Notes under the pieces: generated by a model | What the model saw: the letters and a program-made list of their open reading frames with translations, nothing else | Told to the model about the DNA's origin: nothing | Database searches by the model: none | Shown here: one piece after another, positions 35,749 through 44,037 of the stretch | How the letters are laid out: each line of letters starts with the position of its first letter | Numbering within the stretch: the first letter of the stretch is position 1 | From: Planctomycetaceae bacterium | GTDB taxonomy: Bacteria > Planctomycetota > Planctomycetia > Pirellulales > UBA1268 | Direction: 5' to 3' | DNA: 44,375 bases | Assembly (NCBI GenBank): GCA_021300535.1 | Contig: JAJTED010000039.1 | Coordinates: 1-44,375, forward strand | Program-made: the position numbers and the translations under genes

Positions 35749-37593
35749 TCAGCGATTCTTTTTGGTCGACGTGCCGGCTGTCGAATCGGTCGACACACCG
35801 TAGATCGCGAAGGCAGCCAGCGTCGCCTGCGTGGTAACGCCATCGTCATTGACGATGGTGCCGGTGCCGGCACCAGCCGAGATCGTCGCACCCACGGCGC
35901 TCGACAACCTCACGAAAAACGTCTCATCGGGCTCCACGGACGCGTCATTTCTCACCGCCACGTTCACGAGCTTCGAGGTCTCGCCTGGGTTGAACGTCAG
36001 CGTGCCGCTCGTGGCCGTGTAGTCGCCATTGCGACCGCCCGTGGCCGTGCCATTTGCCGTCGCGAAGTTCACCGTCACCCTCGTGGTGCCGGCACGGTTC
36101 AGGCTGACAACAAAACTGAACACTCCCTGACTTTCGGGAGCCGATACCGACGAGACCGTGACCGCGAGCGGCGCGGGCGGTGCAGCTTGAACCAATGCTC
36201 GGACATCCAAGCGACCGCCTGTGGCGGTCTTGCCCGTGAGCGAAGACGTCGCCCTCGGCGTGCCCAGAATGGCCTCCCGCACCTGCTGGGCGGACGCCGC
36301 CGGATGCGCGGCTGCGTAGAGCGCCGCCGCACCGGTCACGTGCGGAGTCGCCATCGACGTGCCGCTGAGGGTGCCATAACCACCTCCGGGAAGCGTCGAA
36401 TAGATTCCGGTTCCGGGCGCGGCGATGTCTACGGTCGTTGAACCGTAGTTCGAATACGACGCCAGCGACCCGTCCGAGTTCAGAGCCGCGACGGCGACGA
36501 CGGCCTCGTAGGCCGCGGCCTTCGTCGTCTTCGTCCCCTGCAGCGTCGAGTAGTTGGACGGGTAGTTCGCCACGGAGTCGTTGTTGTCACCAAGGCCGTC
36601 GCTTCCGCCGTTTCCGGCCGCGGCAATGAACAGGATGCCCGCGTTGGCGCCACGAATGATCGCGCTGTGGAGAGCCGACGAGTAGCCGCCACCGCCCCAA
36701 GAGTTATTCGAGGCCACGATGTTGATGCCGTGGCGGCTCTTGAGGTCGGTCAGGTAGTCGATCGCCTTCACGGCATTGGCGAGCGTGCCCCCATTCGGGC
36801 CGAGGAACTTCGTGGAAATCATCGTGACGTTCCAGTTCACGCCAGCCACGCCGGCACCGTTGCCGCCAACGCCTCCGATGGTGCCTGCCACATGCGTTCC
36901 GTGGTCGTCTGCAACGCCGTCGTAGACCGTCTTGTCGTTCGCGTAGAAGTCCCAGCCATTGACGTCATCGACGTAGCCGTTGCCGTCGTTGTCGATCCCG
37001 TCCGGGGCATCGAACGGATTCACCCAGACGTTGGCCGCGAGATCGGGGTGGTCGACCTGAAATCCCTCGTCAACGATACCGACCACCACCGACTTGGAGC
37101 CGACAATCCCGGCATCCCAAGCCTTCTCCGCCTGTGATCCGAATTGATTCGTCGTTCCTGCCGGACCGCTTGCCGTCGGTTGGTCGTCGCCGTACATGCC
37201 CCACAACTGGCCGGTGGTGGCGTACGCGGGATCATTGCTGACGGCCGCAGGCGACAGCCGCCAGTTGGGTTCGGCGAACAGCACGTCCGGTCGCCTTGAG
37301 ATCGCCGCGATGGCCTGCTCGACGCTCAGCCCCTTGCCAATCCCGACGCGTTCCAAAACACCGGTCGCGTTTTTCGCCATCGCACGGGTTTGGATGGCCT
37401 CGATCTGCCGCCCTTGCACCAGACCGCGGGCGAACTGTCGGGCGGCCGCCGTCGCGCCATCCGCAAATTGGACGAGTATTTCGCCGTCTACATAGGCCGC
37501 CAGCATCCGGCGATCTTCGAGGTGCTCACAGCCAAACCCCCGCCCGCCTGTGGCCATCGATCGACCACAGCGCTTGTGTCGTCGCACTGCCAT
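35749..37593 (-). CDS. Secreted subtilisin-like protease with Calx-beta domain
   Basis: 614 aa from ATG 37593 (AAAGG upstream). The N-terminus has the planctomycete LEPR-XLL-like motif FGCEHLEDRRMLAA, found on large surface or secreted proteins. A fervidolysin-type propeptide region (EILVQFADGATAAARQFARG, RPDVLFAEPNWRLSP) leads into a peptidase S8 domain with Asp in VGIVDEGFQVDHPDLA, His in DDHGTHVAGTIGG, the oxyanion Asn in ASNNSWGGGGYSS and Ser in LSGTSMATPHVTGAAALYAA. DGIDNDGNGYVDDVNGWDFY is the calcium-loop insert common to this subgroup. A Calx-beta-type repeat (VSSVSAPESQGVFSFVVSLN ... VEPDETFFVRLSSA) closes the protein. All catalytic residues are present. Probably a secreted or surface degradative protease. 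Confidence 0.94.
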   Translation of the reverse strand: MAVRRHKRCGRSMATGGRGFGCEHLEDRRMLAAYVDGEILVQFADGATAAARQFARGLVQGRQIEAIQTRAMAKNATGVLERVGIGKGLSVEQAIAAISRRPDVLFAEPNWRLSPAAVSNDPAYATTGQLWGMYGDDQPTASGPAGTTNQFGSQAEKAWDAGIVGSKSVVVGIVDEGFQVDHPDLAANVWVNPFDAPDGIDNDGNGYVDDVNGWDFYANDKTVYDGVADDHGTHVAGTIGGVGGNGAGVAGVNWNVTMISTKFLGPNGGTLANAVKAIDYLTDLKSRHGINIVASNNSWGGGGYSSALHSAIIRGANAGILFIAAAGNGGSDGLGDNNDSVANYPSNYSTLQGTKTTKAAAYEAVVAVAALNSDGSLASYSNYGSTTVDIAAPGTGIYSTLPGGGYGTLSGTSMATPHVTGAAALYAAAHPAASAQQVREAILGTPRATSSLTGKTATGGRLDVRALVQAAPPAPLAVTVSSVSAPESQGVFSFVVSLNRAGTTRVTVNFATANGTATGGRNGDYTATSGTLTFNPGETSKLVNVAVRNDASVEPDETFFVRLSSAVGATISAGAGTGTIVNDDGVTTQATLAAFAIYGVSTDSTAGTSTKKNR

Positions 37594-37874
37594 GCTTTCG
37601 CCTTTCGAAGGACGCCCCCTTGCCCAATTGAAGGATAGCCGTCTGTCGCGACGACCGCAACGGTTCAACGGGCAGCAACGGTCGATTCGCGGGCTAGAAT
37701 GTCGCATGCGCGTGCCGATACCGGCTCTGGACGGCGGGACCTGGCCGCCTTGACGGCCTTTTCTGCGATGCGGAACCAATGGCCCCGCTCCGGCAGGCGT
37801 GGAAATGTCGCTCGTCGGTGTATCCTCAGATACGCCGTGTTGGACGAGTCAGCCAAGGCCCGAAACGAACACCC

Positions 37875-39046
37875 ATGATCCGGCAGATGAATGTGGCTTG
37901 GATGTCAGCCATCGTGATGGCCGGGATGGTCTTCGCCCAAGGCCAAATCGCCCCCGGCAAAGAGGATGACGGGGACGACAGCGGGGCCCCGACGGTGGTG
38001 GCGCAGGATTGGTCGGTGGCGGTGCAAGGCTGGAAGCCGGTCGCCGCGAACGAGCATCCGCGATTGATCTTCAGGAAGGACGACGTGCCGACGTTGCGGA
38101 AACGGGCGCAGACGCCGGCCGGCACGGCCATCATCGAGCGGGCCAAAAAACTATTGGAGTCGCCATTGACGACGTGGCACGCGGCCGGCCATGCGTTCCT
38201 CTATCAGGTCACCGGCGACCAGGCGTGGGCGGACAAGGCGAAGGAAGCCGCCGAGCAAACCCTCGCCCGCAGGCCCAATCCCGACGGTCGGTACACGTGG
38301 CCGGCTCAGGGGCAGTTGCGGGCGGGACCGTGTTTGTCGGCGTTGCGCGGGGATGCAGGCGTGGATGCGAACCGGATCGAGGAACTGCTCGGGAAGGTCG
38401 TCAACAACGCCCGCCGCGAGAGCGCCGCGGGGTACGGCAGCCGGGGCCATTCCTACGAGGGACATCATTGCGGCCGGTTGTCGTCCCATACCGGACTGGT
38501 GCCATTCATCCAGGCGTACCGGGTCGCCATGGGACGCGACCTTGTGCCGAACAGTTCCAACGCACAATGGCTGTTGGCGAAATGGGTGTATGGGTTCGTG
38601 GATCACCCGCCGAGCACGGGATCGGCGGGGTTGTACATGTACAACTCCCGCGGGATGTATGCCCAGGAATTCGGTCACGGAGGGGGGTCGAGCGGTGGAG
38701 ACTTTTCGCAAGGCTGCGGCATCTGCCCGAAGGAACACGTCCCGGCCGTGCTCTCGCTGTACAACCACATCATCGAGCCGGGCGAGAAGACGTATGGGTC
38801 GGTTACCGGGTCGAGTACTGGATGGACATCAAGAAGCTAAAACTGCCGAACGACGTGAAAGACGTGACCGGCGCGGATGGTTTCGCGACGAAGACGACCA
38901 TTCACACCGCCGACCCGGCCATGCCGTGGGCAATCATGACATTGCAGAAGGGCGACCCGCCCGCGGTGGTCGTGGATGGCAAGCAGGTCAAGGTCGGCGA
39001 GCAGACGTTGACGTTTGACGGCGAGAAGATCGTACTGGGCCGGTGA
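37875..39046 (+). pseudogene. Heparinase-like polysaccharide lyase gene, large internal loss with frameshift
   Basis: The first frame starts MIRQMNVAWMSAIVMAGMVF (signal), then EHPRLIFRKDDVPTLRKRAQ, the N-terminal motif of heparinase II/III and alginate-lyase-like proteins, an alpha/alpha toroid with GHAFLYQVTGDQAWADKAKE and GYGSRGHSYEGHHCGRLSSH, up to HIIEPGEKTYG. Near 38795-38803 the frame changes to GYRVEYWMDIKKLKLPNDVK, which reads as the C-terminal end of the same kind of protein (TGADGFATKTTIHTADPAMP ... FDGEKIVLGR) and stops at 39046. Full-length relatives are roughly 600-700 aa; here only about 390 codons remain, so a block of several hundred residues appears absent. The first frame alone would end after SSTGWTSRS. 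Confidence 0.72.
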
Positions 39047-39084
39047 CGGCTCCGGGTTGGATTTCCTGCATCAGGGGAGCCGCC

Positions 39085-41358
39085 ATGCGAACCATTTCCG
39101 CCGTCGCCGCCGCCGCCCTGGTCGTGGCGTCCGTGGCGCCCCGCGGCATCGCCGCCGATCCGCAGACCGCCGCGCCGCAGTCGGTCGAGGAGATCGTGAA
39201 GCGGTCCAGGAGTTCCATCGTCACGATCCGGTTCGAGGGACGGCGAGAGTCCGACGCGGGGCTGGGGACGGGTTTCGTCGTCGGCGACGGCCTCGTCGCC
39301 ACCAACCTGCACGTCATCGGCGAGGCCCGCCCGATCACGGTCGAACTCGCCGACGGCTCGTCCCACGAGGCCACCGCGGTGCATGCGACCGACCGCGACG
39401 GCGACCTGGCAGTCGTGCGGATCGCCGCCCCGGGACTCGCCGCACTGCCGCTCGCCGAGGCGGGCACGCTCGTCGACGGCCAGGAGGTCATCGCGATCGG
39501 CAACCCGCACGGCCTGAAGCGCAGCGTCGTGGCCGGCCGCGTGTCCGCTCTGCGGGAGATGAACGGCATCGGCATGATCCAGCTCGCGCTGCCGGTCGAG
39601 CCGGGCAACAGCGGCGGACCGCTGCTCGACCTCGAAGGCCGCGTGCACGGCATCGTGTCGATGAAGTCGCTCGTCACGCCGAACCTCGGATTCGCGGTGT
39701 CGGTCGCAAGGCTCCGCGGGCTGCTCGACCGCCCCAATCCCGTGTCGATGGAGCGATGGCTCACGATCGGCGCGATCGACCCCGCGGAGTGGACGCCCAT
39801 CGGCGGCGCGCGGTGGCGGCAGCGGGCCGGCCGGATCTCGGTGAGCGGGGCTGGAAACGGCTTCGGGGGCCGCTCGCTCTGCCTCGCCGTCGCCAAGCCG
39901 CCGGAGCCGCCCTACGAACTGGCCGTGTGGGTGAAGCTCGACGACGAGGCCGGGGCGGCCGGCCTGGCGTTCGCCGCCGACGGCGCCGACCGGCACTACG
40001 GCTTCTACCCGACCGCCGGCCGGCTGCGGCTCACACGGTTCGACGGCCCCGACGTGCTCTCCTGGAGGATCCTCGACGAGAAGCCCGCGACCCGATACCG
40101 GCCCGGCGAATGGAACCACCTGCGGGTCCGGGTCGAGGCGGACCGGACCTCGTGCTTCGTGAACGACGCGCCGGTCTTCACGACGGCCACCCCGGCGCTC
40201 TCCGGAGGACGCGTGGGGCTCGCGAAGTTCCGCGACACGGAGGCGGAGTTTCGCGGGTTCGCGGCCGCTCGAGACCTGCCGCGGGCCGCGCCGGCGGCAG
40301 ACGTGATGGCCCGCATCGAGGCCGCCACGGCGGCCCTTTTCCAGGACGACGGCCGGACCGCCGACGAGTCGGTTCGGGAGCAGATCGTGCGGAAGCTCCT
40401 GCCCGACGGCCCGCTTGCGCGGGCCGGCCTGCTGCGGCAGGCCGCGGAGCTCCAACAGCGGGCGGAGCGGCTCGAGGCGCTCGCGTCGAGCGTGCACGAG
40501 CGGCGGACGCTCGACGAACTCGGCAGGCTCGTGGGGGCCGCCGACGCCGAGATCGACCTCTTCCACGCGGCGCTCTTGATCGCGAAGCTCGACAATCCAG
40601 ACGTCGACGTCGCCGCCTCGCGCCGGGCACTCGACCGGCTCGCCGCCGACGTGGCCCGGGCGGTGCCCGCGAAGGCCGACGAGGCGGTGAAGCTCGCGAC
40701 GCTCAACCGGGTGCTCTTCGACGAGCTCGGATTCCACGGCAGCCGCGGCGACTACTACAACCGGTCCAACAGCTACGTCAACGAGGTCCTCGACGACCGC
40801 GAAGGCATCCCGATCACGCTCGCGATCCTCTACATGAACCTGGCACGTCGGCTCGGGCTGATGGTCGAGGGGGTCGGGTTCCCCGGTCACTTCCTCGTGC
40901 GGTACGAGCCCACCGCGGGCGAGCCGCGTTGGCTCGACGTGTTCGAGCGGGCGGCCGAGCGGACACGCGAGGAGCTCGCGGCACGCCGACGCGACGAGGC
41001 CGGCGCGGAGATCACCGACGACGACCTGGCGGTGGCCACCCCGAAGGCGATCCTCGCACGGATGGTCAACAACCTGCTCAGCATCGCGGTCCGGGAGGGT
41101 GGCCAGGCCGACGTGCTCCGCTACCTCGACGCCATTCTCGTGATCACCCCCGAGTCCGCCTCCGACCGGGTGATGCGGATGGTCACGGCCGCGCGACTGG
41201 GCCGGCGCGAGGCCGCGGTTGCCGACGCCCGTTGGCTGCTCGAACGGATGCCGCCGGAGATCGACCTCGACCAAGTCCGCGGACTCCTCGACCGTCTCGA
41301 GAGCGACCGCCCCGAGACGATTCGGGCCGACGCCGATCGGCCGGGCGACCGGCGTTGA
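39085..41358 (+). CDS. Trypsin-like protease fused to LamG-like and SirB1/transglutaminase-like domains
   Basis: 757 aa from ATG 39085, preceded by GGGGAG. Signal peptide: MRTISAVAAAALVVASVAPR. Residues ~30-220 are a complete trypsin-2/DegP-type domain: GTGFVVGDGLVATNLHVIGE (His), DRDGDLAVVRI (Asp), EPGNSGGPLLDLEGRVHGIV (Ser). Residues ~225-390 are a LamG/DUF1080-like beta sandwich (LAVWVKLDDEAGAAGLAFAA, RPGEWNHLRVRVEADRTSCF). Residues ~470-680 are a SirB1-type transglutaminase-like domain (LNRVLFDELGFHGSRGDYYN, REGIPITLAILYMNLARRLG, GVGFPGHFLVRYE), followed by a TPR-like end. In SirB1 proteins the transglutaminase Cys is usually lost, as here. Function unknown; the combination suggests a periplasmic protease with carbohydrate or partner binding. 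Confidence 0.88.
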   Translation: MRTISAVAAAALVVASVAPRGIAADPQTAAPQSVEEIVKRSRSSIVTIRFEGRRESDAGLGTGFVVGDGLVATNLHVIGEARPITVELADGSSHEATAVHATDRDGDLAVVRIAAPGLAALPLAEAGTLVDGQEVIAIGNPHGLKRSVVAGRVSALREMNGIGMIQLALPVEPGNSGGPLLDLEGRVHGIVSMKSLVTPNLGFAVSVARLRGLLDRPNPVSMERWLTIGAIDPAEWTPIGGARWRQRAGRISVSGAGNGFGGRSLCLAVAKPPEPPYELAVWVKLDDEAGAAGLAFAADGADRHYGFYPTAGRLRLTRFDGPDVLSWRILDEKPATRYRPGEWNHLRVRVEADRTSCFVNDAPVFTTATPALSGGRVGLAKFRDTEAEFRGFAAARDLPRAAPAADVMARIEAATAALFQDDGRTADESVREQIVRKLLPDGPLARAGLLRQAAELQQRAERLEALASSVHERRTLDELGRLVGAADAEIDLFHAALLIAKLDNPDVDVAASRRALDRLAADVARAVPAKADEAVKLATLNRVLFDELGFHGSRGDYYNRSNSYVNEVLDDREGIPITLAILYMNLARRLGLMVEGVGFPGHFLVRYEPTAGEPRWLDVFERAAERTREELAARRRDEAGAEITDDDLAVATPKAILARMVNNLLSIAVREGGQADVLRYLDAILVITPESASDRVMRMVTAARLGRREAAVADARWLLERMPPEIDLDQVRGLLDRLESDRPETIRADADRPGDRR

Positions 41359-41360
41359 TA

Positions 41361-41376
41361 CCGCGGCCCGCCGCGG
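41361..41376 (+). terminator. GC hairpin after the protease fusion gene
   Basis: CCGCGG-cccg-CCGCGG lies 2 nt after the stop, with an outer TACCG/CGGTA extension. It lies in the 128-nt convergent gap before the AraC gene. Confidence 0.4.
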
Positions 41377-41486
41377 CGGTACACGCCCATCGCGATACTA
41401 CGAGTGTCAGGAGTGTAGGAACAAAGAGGTGTCCGGGGCTGGCATACACCGTCATGCCAACGCCTAGTCAGTTGCCGGTGTCGGCA

Positions 41487-42347
41487 TCATCCCACCGCCT
41501 GTCTGAATTGCTTGCGGTACTTCGCGGGCGTCATGCCGGTGTGGTCGCTGAACAACCGCGTGAAGTGGCTCTGTGAAGCGAAGCCGAGATCGAGGGCAGC
41601 GCCGGTCAGAGTGGACGTATTGGCTTTGAGCAGTTCCAGCGACTTGCCGATTCGCCTCCGATTGATGAAGCGATGAAGGCTCAAGCCCGTCGAGTGCCTG
41701 AACTTCCTGGCAAAGTGGCCCGGCGAAAGCCCCACGCGCACGGACATGTCGCTCAACGAGGGAGCCAGCCGAAGATGTTCGTCGATGTAGGCGACGAGAT
41801 TCGCAAGGGTGCTGCGTTCAAACACGGTTGCGTCGGTCATCCACTCGGGACGACGACAGCCATTTATCTCCAAGAGTCGTCGTATGAGACTGCGGGCTGC
41901 CAATTCTCTGCCGCCATCCGCCGCCCCTGAAGGCTTATCAGCGTAGCGGGACAATCGTGCCATGCAGGACGTAAGCACGGCGTCTTGATGAGACAGCGAC
42001 TGTCGCAACTCCGGGACAGCGGAGATGCCTTCTGATTCCGTCACGCTCTGCAAATGCGCACGCGGAATGAGAAGCATGTAGAACTGGTGGCCGGGATGAC
42101 ATCGGTAGATCAGCGCGTGCACCTCACCATCGGCTGGAACAAACTGCACCGTGCCAGCAGCGACTGCGAACTGTTCTTCCGAGCCACGGCATATCAATCG
42201 CACGGAAGCCGTGGAGTGACTCGTGTAGATGCAACAATGAGCCACCTGTCGCATGTGGATCGCGACCGTGGAACCGTGGCCACTATCGGTCTTCCATGCC
42301 CCAAGCCATGCGTAGTGCTGAAAAAGGGAATTGCATGTTTCGTCCAT
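41487..42347 (-). CDS. AraC-family transcriptional regulator
   Basis: 286 aa from ATG 42347, which has AAGGGGGG upstream; a GTG at 42368 is an alternative. The N-terminal half resembles a cupin-type sensor (AVAAGTVQFVPADGEVHALI and RCHPGHQFYMLLIPRAHLQS). The C-terminal AraC DNA-binding domain has two helix-turn-helix units: LSDMSVRVGLSPGHFARKFR and LTGAALDLGFASQSHFTRLF, ending HTGMTPAKYRKQF. Effector and target genes are not apparent; the divergent 274-nt region (42348-42621) would be the natural place for its operator. Base composition is clearly less GC-rich than the first 35 kb, which suggests acquisition. Confidence 0.92.
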   Translation of the reverse strand: MDETCNSLFQHYAWLGAWKTDSGHGSTVAIHMRQVAHCCIYTSHSTASVRLICRGSEEQFAVAAGTVQFVPADGEVHALIYRCHPGHQFYMLLIPRAHLQSVTESEGISAVPELRQSLSHQDAVLTSCMARLSRYADKPSGAADGGRELAARSLIRRLLEINGCRRPEWMTDATVFERSTLANLVAYIDEHLRLAPSLSDMSVRVGLSPGHFARKFRHSTGLSLHRFINRRRIGKSLELLKANTSTLTGAALDLGFASQSHFTRLFSDHTGMTPAKYRKQFRQAVG

Positions 42348-42621
42348 AAGGCCCCCCTTGATGTGCACTCCGGCATCCTAGCCAGCCTTCTGCGATAGCC
42401 CACAACTCCACCGCTGTGTTTGTTCTCAGACACGAACCGCACGTCGGCACGGTTGGTCTCTGCAGAACGGATGACTGGCACACAGGCCGCGTGCAATGCA
42501 CGCCCATGACCGTGCTGTGACAAAACGGCCTGCCGGACAAGACGCCATCGAGAACGTCCTGTCCAATCGCCCCGATGCCCAGCGGGACGCTCGGCCTAAC
42601 CCGGGGAACAAGGATGTCGCC

Positions 42622-42801
42622 ATGAAGATGCCCAACGCTCTGCCCATTGCTCAGTCAGCAGTTCTCGCACTTGCCGAGATCAAAGCCGCGACGGAAGCCT
42701 TTGACCGAGGCGAGAACAACGTGTTCGACGCCTTGGATGCTATCGCCGTGGCCGTCGCGGCATATCTGAACGCGTTGGCATCGTGTCGAGATGCCGCGTA
42801 G
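42622..42801 (+). CDS. Small helical protein
   Basis: 59 aa from ATG 42622, with AAGGA 7 nt upstream (42609-42613). MKMPNALPIAQSAVLALAEI and KAATEAFDRGENNVFDALDA, then IAVAVAAYLNAL, form two or three amphipathic helices. No known family. The acidic helical pattern would fit a small antitoxin- or chaperone-like protein, but there is no direct support. Same low-GC accessory region as the AraC gene. Confidence 0.5.
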   Translation: MKMPNALPIAQSAVLALAEIKAATEAFDRGENNVFDALDAIAVAVAAYLNALASCRDAA

Positions 42802-43041
42802 CGCCGCCCCGTCCAGAAGCAAGACAGCACTCCATCCAAGCCCGGGACGTCCACTTCGAAGCGGTCGTGGCCGGCTCCGAAAGGCACGACGCAAAAGACG
42901 ACGCGCGCACGACGCATTTGCCGACGCAGCAGGCAGCCGCCCCCAATCGCACCGTTTCGCCACGGTCGCTCGAAGACCATGGGGCGAAGGGACTTGCGCG
43001 AGGTGACGCGACGACCGGCGAAATGGTGCGAGCAACGAAAG
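42802..43041. other. Stretch without recognisable gene
   Basis: An open frame of 90 codons exists (42783-43055) but has no ribosome site, no family resemblance and overlaps the end of the small gene. I see no RNA gene or strong repeat in this stretch. Together with the tRNA fragment and repeat that follow it makes a non-coding interval up to 43371. Confidence 0.4.
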
Positions 43042-43083
43042 TAGGCCCGGTGTGATTCGAACACACGACCAAGGGATTATGAG
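43042..43083 (-). tRNA. 3' half of tRNA-Met(CAU), probable attachment-site remnant
   Basis: On the minus strand the fragment begins exactly at the anticodon loop (CTCATAA, anticodon CAT), continues with the 3' anticodon strand (TCCCT), the variable loop (TGGTC), a perfect T arm (GTGTG-TTCGAAT-CACAC) and the 3' acceptor strand CGGGCCT plus discriminator A. The sequence before the loop (GACTCCTTTCGTC) does not pair as a tRNA 5' half. Tyrosine integrases often recombine at the anticodon loop and leave such 3' halves as attR. The geometry places the element to the right and an intact tRNA beyond the window. Confidence 0.75.
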
Positions 43084-43226
43084 GACGAAAGGAGTCTCCG
43101 GCGAGAGTGACCGAAAAACCTGGCATTTCCTCATTTAGTCCGCGAAAGACTGAGGTTTTGGTCAAAGTCGGGCAGTATCAAAACTGTCTCGGAACCGTCT
43201 ACGAATCGTCTCACATCGCCTCTTTT

Positions 43227-43320
43227 GGGTTCAAACCCAAACCCCTCCGCCCCTAGTCCGACTCCATGCCATCTGGGTCCATAGCAGGGTCTCATGCCCA
43301 GGCTCAGGCGGCGAGGCAGC
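43227..43320 (+). repeat. Direct repeat flanking the toxin-antitoxin genes, copy 1
   Basis: About 94 bp, starting GGGTTCAAACCCAAAC and ending GGCAGC. It aligns with 44038-44132 almost without gaps, with a 26-bp identical core at 43284-43309. It lies 50 nt before the HigB-type gene. Confidence 0.75.
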
Positions 43321-43337
43321 GGCATGCGATTCTGCCG

Positions 43338-43365
43338 TTGCCCGATGTACCAAATGCGATACACT
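43338..43365 (+). promoter_or_regulatory. Promoter of the toxin-antitoxin operon
   Basis: TTGCCC (43338-43343) and TACACT (43360-43365) are separated by 16 nt, the best sigma70-type pair seen in the window. TACACT ends 6 nt before the ATG at 43372, so the message may be leaderless if that start is used. Confidence 0.45.
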
Positions 43366-43371
43366 CTGAGC

Positions 43372-43743
43372 ATGGTGTCAGGTGGCCATGGACGCGGATC
43401 GCGACGGCCGATTTTGGAGGTCGTGTTCTTTCGCACTGAGACCGGCAGTGAGCCAGTGCGGGATTGGCTGCGAGGCCTGGCCCGGGAAGACCGCAAAGCC
43501 GTCGGGGAAGATATCAAGACAGCTCAGTTCGGATGGCCGATGGGAATGCCGCTCATCCGCAAACTGGCGAGCGGTCTATGGGCAGTCCGGTCGCGGATCA
43601 GTTCTGGCATTACGAGAGTGATTTTTACAGTGGATGGGCAGACGATGGTTCTCCTGCACGGCTTTCAAAAGAAATCACAACGTACACCCCCGGCCGACCT
43701 CATGACGGCGAAGCGAAGGCTCGCTCAACTACGATCGGAGTGA
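43372..43743 (+). CDS. higB: HigB/RelE-type toxin (phage-derived Gp49-like)
   Basis: 123 aa from ATG 43372; the start could also be the GTG at 43419. EVVFFRTETGSEPVRDWLRG with DRKAVGEDIKTAQFGWPMGM, PLIRKLASGLWAVRSRISSG, ITRVIFTVDGQTMVLLHGF and QKKSQRTPPADLMTAKRRL form the RelE-superfamily Gp49-like fold. Such toxins cleave mRNA on the ribosome; the basic residues in RKL...RSR and the FQKKSQ motif are the expected active-site surface. The toxin-first order, with the antitoxin 3 nt downstream, is that of HigBA. Both genes are enclosed by direct repeats. Confidence 0.88.
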   Translation: MVSGGHGRGSRRPILEVVFFRTETGSEPVRDWLRGLAREDRKAVGEDIKTAQFGWPMGMPLIRKLASGLWAVRSRISSGITRVIFTVDGQTMVLLHGFQKKSQRTPPADLMTAKRRLAQLRSE

Positions 43744-43746
43744 CGC

Positions 43747-44028
43747 ATGAAAAAGAAGCACCTTGGTAGCAGTTTCGATAATTTCCTGCAGACAGAACGT
43801 CTCCTCGAAACGGCGACCGCCACGGCAACGAAGCGAGTCATTGCGCATCAGATCGCCAAGGAGATGAAGCGGCGGCGACTGACGAAAGTTGCCATGGCGA
43901 CCCGTATGAAGACCAGCCGGGCTGCACTCGATCGGCTGCTCGATCCGGACAACCCATCGGTGACGATCGGCACGCTCGAGAAGGCTGCGACAGCGCTCAA
44001 CCGCCGACTAAAAGTAGAGTTGCGTTGA
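43747..44028 (+). CDS. higA: HigA-type XRE antitoxin
   Basis: 93 aa. Residues 30-90 hold a Cro/C1-type helix-turn-helix: RVIAHQIAKEMKRRRLTKVA, MATRMKTSRAALDRLLDPDN and SVTIGTLEKAATALNRRLKV. The N-terminal 29 residues (KKKHLGSSFDNFLQTERLLE) would contact the toxin. It neutralises HigB and represses the shared promoter in known modules. ATG follows the toxin stop by 3 nt, and the end of the toxin gene (GGAG at 43737-43740) supplies the ribosome site. Confidence 0.9.
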   Translation: MKKKHLGSSFDNFLQTERLLETATATATKRVIAHQIAKEMKRRRLTKVAMATRMKTSRAALDRLLDPDNPSVTIGTLEKAATALNRRLKVELR

Positions 44029-44037
44029 ATGTTGCCG

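Noticed and set aside
38902-41274. A 790-codon minus-strand frame opposite the protease fusion gene
   Set aside because: No family resemblance and biased composition; the plus-strand gene has a full catalytic triad and ribosome site.
42783-43055. A 90-codon plus-strand frame before the tRNA fragment
   Set aside because: It overlaps the small gene, lacks a ribosome site and runs into the tRNA remnant.
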